DNA of 6,000 nt, from assembly GCA_947176875.1 (NCBI GenBank), contig CAMWSI010000055.1, positions 1-6,000 of the forward strand, written 5' to 3'. The stretch comes from an uncultured Bacteroidales bacterium. Its GTDB lineage: Bacteria > Bacteroidota > Bacteroidia > Bacteroidales > P3. The number at the start of each line of letters is the position of its first letter. Position 1 is the first letter of the stretch. This document shows positions 5,929 to 6,000 of the stretch, in pieces. Below the pieces are notes generated by a model. That model did not search any database and was not told where the DNA came from. It was given only the letters and a program-made list of their open reading frames with translations. Made by a program: the position numbers and the translations under genes.

Positions 5929-6000
5929 ACACGCACCCCGCCCCCCCAACACCCCAAAAGGAAAAGATGGAGTGGGGTTTGCCGGGACAAAAAGAGGGCC
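5929..6000. other. Non-coding C-rich tract and window edge
   Basis: After the terminator the plus strand has C4 (5936-5939), C7 (5941-5947) and C4 (5952-5955), then a purine-rich stretch. ACCCCA (5951-5956) and TGGGGT (5973-5978) could form a short stem. An ATG at 5967 is preceded by AAGG and stays open to the end, but 11 codons are too few to call a gene. Nothing else is supported. Confidence 0.4.

Noticed and set aside
5967..6000. Possible start of another plus-strand gene (MEWGLPGQKEG)
   Set aside because: AAGG lies at reasonable spacing, but only 11 codons are visible with no recognisable family, so it cannot be told from chance.

Overview
The window looks like chromosomal DNA from a Bacteroidota member, probably order Bacteroidales and perhaps Alistipes/Rikenellaceae-like (the rank below order is a guess). 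Reasons: promoters have the Bacteroidetes -7 box TAnnTTTG; most starts lack a clear Shine-Dalgarno and follow A-rich leaders; one gene is a membrane-anchored TPR/LuxR-HTH regulator typical of the phylum; and another is a large secreted beta-sandwich protein with a C-terminal module resembling type IX secretion sorting domains. No tRNA, rRNA, CRISPR, transposase or phage gene is visible.

Layout. Three genes lie on the minus strand. From right to left they are a transmembrane TPR-HTH regulator (3013-1301), an exported flavodoxin (1161-559) and the first 115 codons of the tRNA1(Val) adenine-N6 methyltransferase trmN6 (345-1, continuing off the left edge). Each has its own -7 box, and the flavodoxin is followed by a good intrinsic terminator, so they look like separate transcription units. 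An AT-rich 308-bp divergent region (3014-3321) separates the regulator from a plus-strand gene for an 842-residue secreted multidomain surface protein (3322-5850). That gene ends in a G/C-homopolymer hairpin region (5893-5955) that can fold in two alternative ways and carries a G-quadruplex-type motif on the minus strand.

How the genes may work together. trmN6 is housekeeping tRNA modification and the flavodoxin is probably an envelope redox protein; neither is obviously linked to the rest. The regulator (periplasmic TPRs, one membrane helix, cytoplasmic coiled coil and HTH) and the divergent surface protein form the one suggestive pair. Control of the surface protein by the regulator is inference from arrangement only. 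The surface gene is compositionally mosaic: its first ~640 bases are much more AT-rich than the rest. I see no clear evidence of a wholly new system; the divergent regulator/surface-protein pair and the 3' structured region are the best leads.
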